Source: Streptomyces sp. A1136
Lineage (GTDB): Bacteria; Actinomycetota; Actinomycetes; Streptomycetales; Streptomycetaceae
Assembly: GCF_004795055.1 (NCBI RefSeq)
Contig: NZ_SSBJ01000013.1
Coordinates: forward strand, 119,473-183,472
Length of the DNA: 64,000 nucleotides
Reading direction: 5' to 3'
In this document: piece by piece, positions 1 through 9,429 of the stretch
How the letters are laid out: every line of letters begins with the position of its first letter
Position numbering within the stretch: position 1 is the first letter of the stretch
Translations under genes and position numbers: made by a program
The notes under the pieces: generated by a model
Told to the model about the DNA's origin: nothing
The model's database searches: none
What the model saw: the letters and a program-made list of their open reading frames with translations, nothing else

Positions 1-843
1 GCTGACCAGCATCGCGAAGGCGTCGAGCAGCAGGACCACCCACAGCGCGACCCGCCAGCGCGGACGGCGGGTCATCCCGACCGCCGTCATGTAGGCGATG
101 ACGGGCGCGAGGTAGCCGTGCACCGGATCGGTGAGGGCGCCGCCGGCGCCCGTGGCGCGGGTGAGGGCGTCCTGGATCGTCTCGGGGGCGGCCTGCGAGA
201 CCCACAGGTCGGTGGTGAGGGTGACGCCGTGCGCGAGGACCGCGGCGAGCACGCCGTCGGCGATGCGCAGGCCGTCGCGCTTGATGAGCCGTTCGATGGC
301 GAAGGCGACGGGGACGAGCAGTACGGCGATGCTCGCCACCAGCCCGGCGACCTTGATCAGGACGTCGGGCGCCTGACCGGTGCCGTTGGAGATGTCCTGT
401 TCGAGACCGGCGGTGGTGCCGTGGGCGAAGGCGGAGATGCCGAGGACGACGGCGATACCGAGGACGCCGACGAGCAGCCGGACGAGGTCGGAGGGCCGGT
501 GGACACGGGCGGCGAGGAGCGGTTCGTCGACCTCGACACGGTCGGCGTCGGTCGGGGTGTGGCCGTGCGGGCGCTCGGGGCTGTCGAGGCGGTCGTCGGC
601 GCCGCGAGCCGCGTGACCGCCGTCGCGGTCGTCGCTGTGGCCGTGGTCGTCGCCGCGGCCCGTGTCCGGGCCGGGCTGCGCGCCGAGGCGCGCGCCGTGC
701 TCCGGTCCGGGGGGCGCGTGGTGCTCCGGGCCGCCGCGCTCGCCCGGCTCGGGGCCGTCCTCGGGGCCCGGGCCCCGACGGTCGTCGCGGGGCGTGTCTG
801 GGCGTGCGCCGTCGTTCGACGTCGCGCCGTCCGGAGGGCTCAC
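1..843 (-). CDS. Flippase-like membrane protein (LPG synthase transmembrane family), partial
   Basis: The 3' end lies beyond the left window edge, so only about 281 codons are present. The first ~105 residues are a hydrophilic, Gly/Pro/Asp-rich cytoplasmic tail with a His/Asp-rich patch (GDDHGHSDDRDGGH), then 'VDEPLLAARVHRPSDLVRLL' leads into the first membrane helix and several more follow (GVLGIAVVLGISAFA; VAGLVASIAVLLVPVAF; WRVALWVVLLLDAF). The pattern agrees with the actinobacterial UPF0104/lysylphosphatidylglycerol-synthetase TM-domain family as I remember it. I choose the GTG at 843 because AAGGAG lies 6 nt upstream (850-855); in-frame GTGs at 864 and 891 are alternatives. Substrate unknown; a lipid-translocation role is only a family inference. 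Divergent from the alkyltransferase-like gene. Confidence 0.75.
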   Translation of the reverse strand, partial: MSPPDGATSNDGARPDTPRDDRRGPGPEDGPEPGERGGPEHHAPPGPEHGARLGAQPGPDTGRGDDHGHSDDRDGGHAARGADDRLDSPERPHGHTPTDADRVEVDEPLLAARVHRPSDLVRLLVGVLGIAVVLGISAFAHGTTAGLEQDISNGTGQAPDVLIKVAGLVASIAVLLVPVAFAIERLIKRDGLRIADGVLAAVLAHGVTLTTDLWVSQAAPETIQDALTRATGAGGALTDPVHGYLAPVIAYMTAVGMTRRPRWRVALWVVLLLDAFAMLVS

Positions 844-1010
844 ACCCTGCTCCTTCGCCGTCACTTCCGTCTCTTCTTGATCACGTATCACCAGTCACCG
901 CCCGGAAGATGGTGGCACGGACCGGCCTCCGTGCGGGGCAGCAGGGTGCGCGCCGGTGCGGAGGCGAACCTTCCACGAGCCTGTCGGTGACGTACGGCAC
1001 CATGGTCCGG

Positions 1011-1358
1011 ATGAGCGCGGAACTGCCCGAGTACGCGGAACGGGTGCTGGAGGTGGCCGAGCGGATTCCGCCCGGCCGGGTGATGACGTACGGCGATATC
1101 GCCGAGTGGCTCGGCGAGGGCGGACCACGCCAAGTCGGGCGCGTGATGGCCCTGTACGGCGGCGCCGTGCCCTGGTGGCGCGTGGTGCGCGCGGACGGCC
1201 GACCGCTGCCGGGCAGCGAACACCGGGCGCTGTCGCACTACCGCGCCGAGGGCACGCCGCTGCGCGACACGGCCGGCGGCGAGCCGCGGCTGGCGATGCG
1301 GCGGGCGCGCTGGGACGGCCGGGACGGACGTGACGGAGGCGACGAGGCTCACATCTGA
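1011..1358 (+). CDS. Alkyltransferase-like (ATL) MGMT-family DNA-binding protein
   Basis: A 115-residue protein consisting only of the MGMT/Ogt DNA-binding domain: helix-turn-helix with MTYGDIAEWLG, the intercalating-arginine region (GGPRQVGRVM), then VPWWRVVRADG where O6-alkylguanine transferases carry PCHRV. The alkyl-accepting cysteine is replaced by Trp (W55), so it cannot repair alkylated guanine itself; ATL proteins instead bind O6-alkylguanine and hand it to nucleotide excision repair. Typical ATLs read PWHR, so the second Trp in place of His is unusual. Start ATG 1011; an in-frame ATG at 1002 is possible, and neither has a good ribosome site. It sits just upstream of the AdnAB helicase-nuclease genes in the same direction. 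Confidence 0.85.
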   Translation: MSAELPEYAERVLEVAERIPPGRVMTYGDIAEWLGEGGPRQVGRVMALYGGAVPWWRVVRADGRPLPGSEHRALSHYRAEGTPLRDTAGGEPRLAMRRARWDGRDGRDGGDEAHI

Positions 1359-1607
1359 CAGCTTCGGCCATCCGTGGCCCGGGCGGGAGGTCGAAGCTTC
1401 GTACGGGGGACGGGCCGAGGGGGCCGAGGGGCGACGAGCGAACCGACCCGGGGCGTCCCGGACGACTGCGGCGGCCGGTGCGGGTGGCGTAGCGTTGCCC
1501 CTTCGGCCGTCCCGCCCGGGCCCCAGCCGACCCGTGCCCGTGACGCACCGCACCGCGCGCCCGACGTACCCGTACCACCCGCAGACCCACCAGGACCGGC
1601 ACCCCAC

Positions 1608-4600
1608 GTGATCACCTCCCCCTCCGACCGCTCAGAGCGGCGCACGCGTACCTCCGACGCGTACCGCCTGGTGCGCACCGGGCCGGAACGGGTGGCTCCC
1701 CCTGTCCTGGACGCAGCGCAACGCGCGGTGGTTGAGCACACCGGCGGGCCTCTGTTGGTGCTGGCCGGGCCGGGCACCGGCAAGACCACCACGCTGATCG
1801 AGGCGGCCGCCGCCCGGGTCGAGGCGGGCACCGACCCGGCCCGCGTCCTGATCCTGACCTTCAGCCGCAAGGCGGCCGTCGAACTGCGCGACCGGGCGGC
1901 CCTGAGGCTCGGCGGCGCCCGCGCCCCGCAGGCCACCACCTTCCACTCGTTCTGCTACGGCCTGGTCCGCGCGCACCAGGACACAGACCTCTTCGCCGAC
2001 CCGCTGCGGCTGCTGTCCGGCCCGGAGCAGGACGTGATGGTCCGCACCCTGCTGGAGGGGCAGCGCCGCATCCGCTCCATCCGCTGGCCCGACGACCTGC
2101 GGGCCGCGCTGACCACCCGGGGGTTCGCCGACGAGGTCCGCGCGGTGCTGGCCCGCGCGCGCGAGCTGGGGCTCGGCCCCGAGGCCCTGTCCGACTTCGC
2201 CCGGCGGATCGGCCGGCCGGACTGGCAGGCGGCCGCCGCGTTCCTCTCGGAGTACCTGGACGTCCTGGACATGCAGGGCACGCTGGACTACGCGGAGCTG
2301 CTCCACCGCGCGGTGCTCCTCGCGGAACGCACACCGTCCCTGGCCTCCGCCTACGACGTGATCTACGTGGACGAGTACCAGGACACGGACGCCTCGCAGC
2401 TGCGACTGCTGCGCGCGCTGAACGGCCCGGGCGGGACGCTGGTGGCCTTCGGCGACCCGGACCAGTCGATCTACGCGTTCCGGGGCGCCGACATCAACAA
2501 CATCCTCGACTTCGAGGGCTCCTTCCCCGGGGCGCGGGTACAGGCCCTGACGGTGGGTCGCCGCTCCGGGGCGGCCCTGCTGGCCGCGACCCGGCTGCTC
2601 ACGTCCCGCATGCCGGTGCCGCGGCTGCCCGCGGCGGCGGTACGGGCGCACCGGGCGCTGCGTCCCGTGCGGGAGGGCGGGCGCGTGGAGGTGTACACCT
2701 ACCCGACGGCCGGCGCGGAACTCGACAACATCGCCGACATCCTGCGGCGGGCCCACCTGGAGGACGGCGTGCCGTGGCGGGACATGGCCGTCCTGGTCCG
2801 CGCGGGCGGCCGCACGCTCCCGGCGATGCGGCGCGCGCTGATCTCCGCCGGGGTCCCGGCGGAGACGGACGGCACGGACACCCCGCTCCGCCACGAACCG
2901 GCCGTGGCCCCCCTGCTGACGGCCCTCCGACTGGCGGCCACGGCCGCGGCCTCCGCCTCGGTCGCCTCGGCCCTGCCCGCGTTCCTCCCCGCCGGCGCGG
3001 ACGGGTCGGGTGTGCCCGGTTCCGCCCGAGCCGGCGCCGTGCCTCCGGCGGGCCCGGCCGAAGCCCCCACCTCGGCTGCCGCAGCCCCGGGCCCGGGGGG
3101 TGGCGGGCGTTCGGTGGCCGCTGTCGACGCCGACGTCCTGACCGACGCCGACGGGCCGGTCGGTCCCGGGAGCGTGGCCGAGCAGGCCGGGTCCGGTCCC
3201 GGCGACGCGCCTCGCCCCGCCGCTCCGGCGGGTTCCTCCGGCCCGGGGCCTGATGTGGTCCCGTCCGAGAACGCTGCCTCGGCCGGGCCCGGCGAAGGCG
3301 CCGGGCCCCTGGGGTCGGCGGGTGCGGCCGATTCCTCCGGGCCGGGCGGGGGCGCCGGCCAGGCCTCCGGTGCCGCCGGCGGCGACGGCGCGGGCGAGGG
3401 GGCCACGCCGTCGGCGGACGCCGTCCGACCCGGCGCGGCCGACGCGTCGGCCGACGTGGCGGAGGTCGCCGCCGCCGGGCAGACCGGCTCCGGCGAGCCC
3501 GGTGAGGAGGCGGACGAGGAGGTCCTCGCCGGCGTGGCCCCGTCCGTCGGTGACGGCGGGGACGAGGGCTGGGTGGGGGTCGAGGCGGCCGTCGCGTTGC
3601 TCGGGTCGCCTCTCGGGGGCATGGACGCCGCCGACCTGCGGCGGCTGGGGCGGGCCTTGCGGGAAGAGGAGCGGGCCGCCGGGGTCACCGTGCCCGCACC
3701 CTCCGACGTGCTGCTCGCCCGCGCCCTCGCCGAGCCCGAGCGGCTCGTCGCCCACGACCCCGCCTACGCCCGCGGCGCCCAGCGCCTCGGGCTGCTCCTG
3801 CGCAAGGCCCGCGAGCTCCTCGAAGGCGGCGGCACGGCAGAAGAGGCCCTCTGGCTCCTGTGGGACGGCACCCCCTGGCCCCAGCGCCTGGAGCGGAGCG
3901 CCCGCCGCGGCGGCCCCGCCGGTCGCAACGCCGACCGCGACCTCGACGCCGTCTGCGCCCTCTTCGACACCGCCGCCCGGGCCGAGGAACGTACCGGCGG
4001 CCGCGGCGCCCTCAACCTCCTCGAACAGCTCGAAGCCGAGGACATCGCCGCCGACACCCTCACCCGCAAGGCGCACCGCTGCGACGCCGTCCGGCTGATG
4101 ACCGCCCACCGCTCCAAGGGGCTCGAATGGGGCCTCGTCGTCGTCGCCGGCGTCCAGGAAGGGCTCTGGCCCGACCTCCGCCGCCGCGGCTCCCTCCTGG
4201 AGGCCGACCGCATCGGCCGCGACGGTCTCGCCGACCCGCTCACCCCCGGCGCGCTCCTCGCCGAGGAGCGCCGTCTCTTCTACGTCGCCGCCACCCGCGC
4301 CCGCCACCGCCTCGTCGTCACCGCCGTCAAGGCCCCCGCCGAGGACGGAGACCAGCCCTCCCGCTTCCTCACCGAACTCGGCGTACCGGTCAAGGACGTC
4401 ACCGGCCGCCCCCGCCGCCCCCTCTCCGTCCCGGCGCTCGTCGCCGAACTCCGTGCCACCACCGTCGACCCCGAGGCCTCCGAGGCGATGCGCGACGCCG
4501 CCGCCCGCCGGCTGGCCCGCCTCGCCGCGCTCACCGACGACGAGGACCGGCCCCTGGTCCCCGCCGCCCACCCGCAGCGCTGGTGGGGGCTCTACGAACC

Positions 4601-5441
4601 CACCCGCAGCGCCGTCCCGCTGCGCGACCGCGACCGACCCGTCGCCCTCTCCGGCAGCGCCCTGGACCAGCTCGCCAACACCTGTTCGCTCCAGTGGTTC
4701 CTCGGCCGGGAGGTCAAGGCCGACGCCCCCTCCACCGCCGCCCAGGGCTTCGGCAACGTCGTCCACGTCCTGGCCGACGAGGTCGCCTCCGGCCGGACCC
4801 CCGCCGACCTCGCCGTCCTGATGGAACGCCTCGACTCCGTCTGGGACGCCCTCGCCTTCGACGCCCCCTGGAAGTCCCGCCAGGAGAAGGACAACGCCCG
4901 CGCCGCCCTCGAACGCTTCCTGCGCTGGCACGCCACCGACCGGGGAGGCAGGGCGGCCGTGGCCACGGAGCACGAGTTCGACGTCACCCTCGAAGCGGGC
5001 GACTTCGCCGTTCGCGTCCGGGGCTCCATGGACCGGGTCGAATCGGACCCGCAGGGGCGTGCGTACGTCGTCGACTTCAAGACCGGCAAGGCCGCGCCCA
5101 CCAAGGACGAGGTCGCGCGCCACCCCCAGCTCGCGGTGTACCAGCTCGCGGTCCGCGAAGGCGCCGTCGACGAGGTCTTCGACGGCCGCCGCCCCGAACC
5201 GGGCGGCGCCGAACTCGTACAGCTGCGTCAAGGCGCCGCCAAGCGCGACGGCGGCGATCAGGTGCCGAAGGTCCAGGCGCAGCAGCCCCTGGACGGCGAC
5301 TGGGCCGCCGACCTGCTCGCCACCGCCGCCGGTCGGGTCCTGGACGAGCGCTTCACCCCCAGCACCGGACAGCACTGCGACCACTGCTCCTTCCGCAGCG
5401 CGTGCAGCGCCCGCCCGGAGGGCCGCCACACCGTGGAGTGA
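1608..5441 (+). CDS. adnA: AdnA-type UvrD-like helicase / PD-(D/E)XK nuclease
   Basis: A 1277-residue superfamily 1A helicase-nuclease. Walker A GPGTGKTTT is near residue 54, motif II VDEYQDTD near 254, motif III GDPDQSIYAFRGAD follows, and motifs V and VI appear as TAHRSKGLEWG and LFYVAATRARHR. The C-terminal nuclease contains VVDFKTGK and QLAVYQLAV, plus four cysteines (TCSLQW, then HCDHCSFRSAC) expected to hold an Fe-S cluster as in AddB-type nucleases. Between motifs III and V lies a ~200-residue Ala/Gly/Pro/Asp-rich insertion (about residues 454-651) without recognisable domain. With the next gene it should form the heterodimeric AdnAB motor-nuclease that resects double-strand breaks, the actinobacterial counterpart of RecBCD/AddAB. 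GTG 1608 is chosen because 'RRTRTSDAYRLVRTGP' resembles the N-terminus of relatives; upstream in-frame codons are probably non-coding. Confidence 0.88.
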   Translation: MITSPSDRSERRTRTSDAYRLVRTGPERVAPPVLDAAQRAVVEHTGGPLLVLAGPGTGKTTTLIEAAAARVEAGTDPARVLILTFSRKAAVELRDRAALRLGGARAPQATTFHSFCYGLVRAHQDTDLFADPLRLLSGPEQDVMVRTLLEGQRRIRSIRWPDDLRAALTTRGFADEVRAVLARARELGLGPEALSDFARRIGRPDWQAAAAFLSEYLDVLDMQGTLDYAELLHRAVLLAERTPSLASAYDVIYVDEYQDTDASQLRLLRALNGPGGTLVAFGDPDQSIYAFRGADINNILDFEGSFPGARVQALTVGRRSGAALLAATRLLTSRMPVPRLPAAAVRAHRALRPVREGGRVEVYTYPTAGAELDNIADILRRAHLEDGVPWRDMAVLVRAGGRTLPAMRRALISAGVPAETDGTDTPLRHEPAVAPLLTALRLAATAAASASVASALPAFLPAGADGSGVPGSARAGAVPPAGPAEAPTSAAAAPGPGGGGRSVAAVDADVLTDADGPVGPGSVAEQAGSGPGDAPRPAAPAGSSGPGPDVVPSENAASAGPGEGAGPLGSAGAADSSGPGGGAGQASGAAGGDGAGEGATPSADAVRPGAADASADVAEVAAAGQTGSGEPGEEADEEVLAGVAPSVGDGGDEGWVGVEAAVALLGSPLGGMDAADLRRLGRALREEERAAGVTVPAPSDVLLARALAEPERLVAHDPAYARGAQRLGLLLRKARELLEGGGTAEEALWLLWDGTPWPQRLERSARRGGPAGRNADRDLDAVCALFDTAARAEERTGGRGALNLLEQLEAEDIAADTLTRKAHRCDAVRLMTAHRSKGLEWGLVVVAGVQEGLWPDLRRRGSLLEADRIGRDGLADPLTPGALLAEERRLFYVAATRARHRLVVTAVKAPAEDGDQPSRFLTELGVPVKDVTGRPRRPLSVPALVAELRATTVDPEASEAMRDAAARRLARLAALTDDEDRPLVPAAHPQRWWGLYEPTRSAVPLRDRDRPVALSGSALDQLANTCSLQWFLGREVKADAPSTAAQGFGNVVHVLADEVASGRTPADLAVLMERLDSVWDALAFDAPWKSRQEKDNARAALERFLRWHATDRGGRAAVATEHEFDVTLEAGDFAVRVRGSMDRVESDPQGRAYVVDFKTGKAAPTKDEVARHPQLAVYQLAVREGAVDEVFDGRRPEPGGAELVQLRQGAAKRDGGDQVPKVQAQQPLDGDWAADLLATAAGRVLDERFTPSTGQHCDHCSFRSACSARPEGRHTVE

Positions 5442-5543
5442 CCCCCCCCGGGCGGGTGGCCGATCGGGACGGCGGGGCGGCGACCGGGAGGGCGGCCGGG
5501 GACGCCGGCGGGGAGTGTCGGTGCGGGCGGCTAGCCTTTTCGG

Positions 5544-8500
5544 GTGTCCGCGCGTCCGGCCGGCCCCCCGGCCCTCACCGATCCCGAGCAGCTCAAGGAG
5601 CTCCTCGGGATTCCCTTCACGCCGGAACAACTGGCCTGTGCGACCGCACCGGCGGCCCCCCAGGTCATCGTCGCGGGAGCGGGCTCCGGCAAGACCACCG
5701 TCATGGCCGCGCGCGTGGTCTGGCTGGTCGGCACGGGCGCGGTCGCGCCCGAGCAGGTCCTCGGCCTGACCTTCACCAACAAGGCGGCCGGGGAACTCGC
5801 CGAGCGCGTCCGCAAGGCCCTTGCGCGCGCCGGCATCAGCGACCCCGATCCCTTCCCCGATCCCTTTCCGGACCCTTCCTCGGCCGGGAGGGCCGGGAGG
5901 GCCGGGACGGAGCCGGGCGCGGCCGCCGGAGAGCCGCGCATCTCCACCTACCACGCCTTCGCCGGGCAGCTCCTCAAGGACCACGGCCTGCGCATCGGGC
6001 TGGAACCCAGCGCCCGGCTCCTCGCGGACGCCACCCGCTTCCAGCTCGCCGCCCGCGTGCTGCGCGAGGCCCCCGGCCCGTACCCCTCGCTGACGAAGTC
6101 CCTCCCCGACCTGGTCAGCGACGTGCTCGCGCTCGACGCCGAACTGTCCGAGCACCTGGTCGCCCCCGAGGAACTGCGGACGTACGACACCCGGCTCCTG
6201 GACGAACTCGCCGGCACCAAGCTCACCAACGACGACCTGCGCAAGGTCCCCGAGGCGGTACGCGGCCGGCTCGAACTGCTGGAGCTCACCGAGCGCTACC
6301 GCGACGCCAAACGCTCCCGCGACCTGCTCGACTTCAGCGACCAGATAGCCCTGTCCGCGCGGCTCGCCACCACCCGGCCCGAGGTCGGGGCGCTGCTGCG
6401 CGAGGAGTTCCGGGTCGTCCTGCTCGACGAGTACCAGGACACCTCCGTCGCGCAGCGGCTGCTGCTCTCCGGCCTGTTCGGCGCCGGCACGGGCCACGCC
6501 GTGACCGCCGTCGGCGACCCCTGCCAGGCGATCTACGGCTGGCGCGGTGCCTCCGTCGCCAACCTCGACGACTTCCCCGAGCACTTCCCGAACGCCGACG
6601 GCAGCCCCGCCGCCCGCCAGTCGCTCAGCGAGAACCGGCGCAGCGGCGGCAGGCTGTTGGACCTGGCCAACGGCCTCGCCGCGCCCCTGCGTGCCATGCA
6701 CGAGGGCGTCGAGGCGCTGCGGCCCGCACCGGGGGAGGAGCGGTCCGGCTCGGTCCGCTGTGCCCTGCTGCCCACGCACGCCGAGGAGCTGGAATGGCTC
6801 GGCGACTCCGTCGCGCACCTGGTCCGTACGGGGACGGCGCCGGGGGAGATCGCGGTGCTGTGCCGCTCCGCCGGGGACTTCGCGCGGATCCAGGCGGTGC
6901 TGGTGGCCCGGGAGGTGCCCGTCGAGGTGGTCGGACTCTCCGGTCTCCTGCACCTGCCCGAGGTCGCGGACCTGGTCGCGGTGTGCGAGGTGCTTCAGGA
7001 CCCGGGCGCCAACGCCTCACTGGTGCGGCTGCTGACCGGCCCCCGCTGGCGGATCGGCGCGCGTGACCTGGCCCTGCTGGGGCGGCGGGCGCGGCAGCTC
7101 GTGAACGGCCGGCCCTCGGGCGGGGCCGACGCCGACCCGGACGCGCGCCTCGCGGCGGCCGTCGAGGGCGTGGACCCGGTGGAGGTCGTCTCGCTGGCCG
7201 ACGCGCTGGAGACCTTCCTCGACTCCGCCGGGGCCGTCGCCGGGGAGGACCTGCCCTTCTCGGCGGAGGCCCGGGTCCGCTTCGCGCACCTCGCGCAGGA
7301 GCTGCGTGACCTGCGGCGTTCGCTCGCCGATCCACTGATGGACGTACTGCACCGGGTGCTCGCGGCGACCGGGCTGGACGTGGAGCTGTCGGCCTCCCCA
7401 CACGCCCTGGCCGCCCGGCGCCGCGAGACGCTGTCCGGGTTCCTGGACGTCGCGGCCGGATTCGCCTCGCTCGACGGGGAGGCCTCGCTGCTCGCGTTCC
7501 TCGCCTTCCTGCGGACGGCGGCGCAGTACGAGAAGGGCCTGGACCATGCCCTGCCGGGCGGGGAGAACACGGTCAAGGTGCTGACGGCCCACAAGTCCAA
7601 GGGGCTGGAGTGGGACGTGGTGGTCGTACCCGGCCTGTGCGCGGGGGCCTTCCCGAAGGAGAAGCCGCCGGAGGCCTGGACGTCGTACGCGAAGGTCCTG
7701 CCGTACGCCCTGCGCGGCGACGCGGCGACGCTGCCGGGTGACCCCGCCTGGACCTCGGCGGGCCTCAAGTCCTTCAAGGCGGGGCTGAAGGAACACAAGG
7801 CGGTGGAGGAACTCCGCCTGGGGTACGTGACGTTCACGCGGCCGCGCTCGCTCCTGCTGGCCTCGGGTCACTGGTGGGGACCGACGCAGAAGAAGCCGCG
7901 GGGGCCGTCGGCGTTCCTGGAGGCGCTGTACGCGCACTGCGAGGCGGGACACGGGGAGATCGAGGCCTGGGCGTCCGAGCCGGAGCCGGAGGAGGAGAAC
8001 CCGGTCCTGACCGAGGCCGCGACCGCGGACCACGCCTGGCCGCTACCGCTGGACCCGGCCTCGCTGGCGCGGCGCCGCCGCGCGGCGGCGCTGGTGGAGT
8101 CCCACATCTCGGCGGGCTACCTCTGGCCCCCGCACTGCGAGGAACCGTCCTACGACCCCCCCTCCCGCCCCGACCCCACGCTCCCACCCCCCCGCACCGC
8201 CGACGCCGCGCCCGCCACCGTTCCCGACGACGACCTCTGGCCGGAGCCCGAGGCGGCCGCGTGGTCGCCCACCCCGCCGGACGGCCCCGGCCCGTGGGCC
8301 GACTCCGCCGTGCCCACCGACGCTCCCGGGCCCGCCCACGACGCGACCGGCGACCGGCGGTCACCATCAGCCCTGCCCGCCGACGCGGTCGGGCCACAGG
8401 CGCACGCCACCGCGTCCGGCGACGCACTGCCGGGCGACGCGGTCGGGCCACAGGGGCCCGCCGCCGTGCCGGACGACGAGCTGTGGCCGGAGGCCGAGGC

Positions 8501-9419
8501 GGCCTCGTGGTCGGTCCGGCCTCCGCAGGCCGGTGGCCCGCACTCCGCCCCGGCCGGGCCGGAGGCCCACCCCGCCGCGTCCGGCGGCGCGCCGGGGCCG
8601 GGGGGACGGGTCGTCCCTGCCGCCCGCGTGCCCGGGCCGCAGGCACACGCCGCCGAGCCGGGCGGCGGGCTGTGGTCGGCGGCAGCCGGGTTGAGTGCCG
8701 AAGAGGCGCGGGCCGTCGCCTCCTGGGACCGGGACCTCGACGCGCTCGAAGGCGAGCTCCGCCGTACCCGCACGGCGGTCCGCGACGTCGAGCTGCCCGC
8801 CTCCCTCTCCGCCAGCCAGCTCCTGCGCCTCGCCGCCGACGAGCAGGGCTTCGCCCGCGAGCTCGCCCGCCCCATGCCCAAGCCGCCCCAACCCGCCGCC
8901 CGCCAAGGCACCCGCTTCCACGCGTGGGTCGAGTCCCGCTTCGACGAGCTCCCGCTGCCTCTCCTCGACGTCCTCGACCCCGCCACCGAACTCCCCGGAG
9001 CCGCCTCCGACCAGGACATCGCCGACGAGGCCGACCTCGCCTCCCTCAAGGCCGCCTTCGAGCGCAGCGAGTACGCCGACCGCACACCTCACCGGATGGA
9101 GGCCCCGGTCCAGCTCACCCTCGCCGGCCGCGTCGTCCGCGGCCGGATCGACGCCGTCTACAAGAACCCGGACGGCTCGTACGAGATCGTCGACTGGAAG
9201 ACCGGCCGTACGACAGAGGCCGACCCCCTCCAGCTCGCCGTCTACCGTCTGGCCTGGGCCGAGGCCACCGAGACCCCCCTCGACCGGGTCTCCGCCGCGT
9301 TCCTCCACGTCCGCAGCGGGCGCGTGATCCGCCCCCGCGACCTGCCCGACCGGGCCCGGCTTGAGCGGATCCTCCAAGGCAAAACGGGCACGGACAGTGG
9401 TCCTCGGGCGGACGGTTAG
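5544..9419 (+). CDS. adnB: AdnB-type UvrD-like helicase / PD-(D/E)XK nuclease
   Basis: A 1291-residue second subunit of the AdnAB helicase-nuclease. Walker A GAGSGKTT is near residue 44, LTFTNKAAGEL is motif Ia, LLDEYQDTS motif II, GDPCQAIYGWRGAS motif III and LTAHKSKGLEWDVVVVPG motif V. The C-terminal nuclease domain includes QGTRFHAWVESRF, RGRIDAVY and EIVDWKTGRTT (the D-x-K catalytic core). A Pro/Ala/Asp-rich segment (about residues 865-1050) with imperfect internal repeats (PDDDLWPEPEAAAWS / PDDELWPEAEAASWS / GDAVGPQ) precedes the nuclease. GTG 5544 follows AdnA by 102 nt. Motor and nuclease residues look intact. Expected to act with AdnA at DNA ends during break repair. Confidence 0.88.
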   Translation: MSARPAGPPALTDPEQLKELLGIPFTPEQLACATAPAAPQVIVAGAGSGKTTVMAARVVWLVGTGAVAPEQVLGLTFTNKAAGELAERVRKALARAGISDPDPFPDPFPDPSSAGRAGRAGTEPGAAAGEPRISTYHAFAGQLLKDHGLRIGLEPSARLLADATRFQLAARVLREAPGPYPSLTKSLPDLVSDVLALDAELSEHLVAPEELRTYDTRLLDELAGTKLTNDDLRKVPEAVRGRLELLELTERYRDAKRSRDLLDFSDQIALSARLATTRPEVGALLREEFRVVLLDEYQDTSVAQRLLLSGLFGAGTGHAVTAVGDPCQAIYGWRGASVANLDDFPEHFPNADGSPAARQSLSENRRSGGRLLDLANGLAAPLRAMHEGVEALRPAPGEERSGSVRCALLPTHAEELEWLGDSVAHLVRTGTAPGEIAVLCRSAGDFARIQAVLVAREVPVEVVGLSGLLHLPEVADLVAVCEVLQDPGANASLVRLLTGPRWRIGARDLALLGRRARQLVNGRPSGGADADPDARLAAAVEGVDPVEVVSLADALETFLDSAGAVAGEDLPFSAEARVRFAHLAQELRDLRRSLADPLMDVLHRVLAATGLDVELSASPHALAARRRETLSGFLDVAAGFASLDGEASLLAFLAFLRTAAQYEKGLDHALPGGENTVKVLTAHKSKGLEWDVVVVPGLCAGAFPKEKPPEAWTSYAKVLPYALRGDAATLPGDPAWTSAGLKSFKAGLKEHKAVEELRLGYVTFTRPRSLLLASGHWWGPTQKKPRGPSAFLEALYAHCEAGHGEIEAWASEPEPEEENPVLTEAATADHAWPLPLDPASLARRRRAAALVESHISAGYLWPPHCEEPSYDPPSRPDPTLPPPRTADAAPATVPDDDLWPEPEAAAWSPTPPDGPGPWADSAVPTDAPGPAHDATGDRRSPSALPADAVGPQAHATASGDALPGDAVGPQGPAAVPDDELWPEAEAASWSVRPPQAGGPHSAPAGPEAHPAASGGAPGPGGRVVPAARVPGPQAHAAEPGGGLWSAAAGLSAEEARAVASWDRDLDALEGELRRTRTAVRDVELPASLSASQLLRLAADEQGFARELARPMPKPPQPAARQGTRFHAWVESRFDELPLPLLDVLDPATELPGAASDQDIADEADLASLKAAFERSEYADRTPHRMEAPVQLTLAGRVVRGRIDAVYKNPDGSYEIVDWKTGRTTEADPLQLAVYRLAWAEATETPLDRVSAAFLHVRSGRVIRPRDLPDRARLERILQGKTGTDSGPRADG

Positions 9420-9429
9420 TCTCGTAGGC

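Noticed and set aside
1632..6953. A 1773-codon open frame on the minus strand
   Set aside because: It is the antisense shadow of adnA and adnB, which have complete helicase and nuclease motifs; such long shadows are normal at this GC content.
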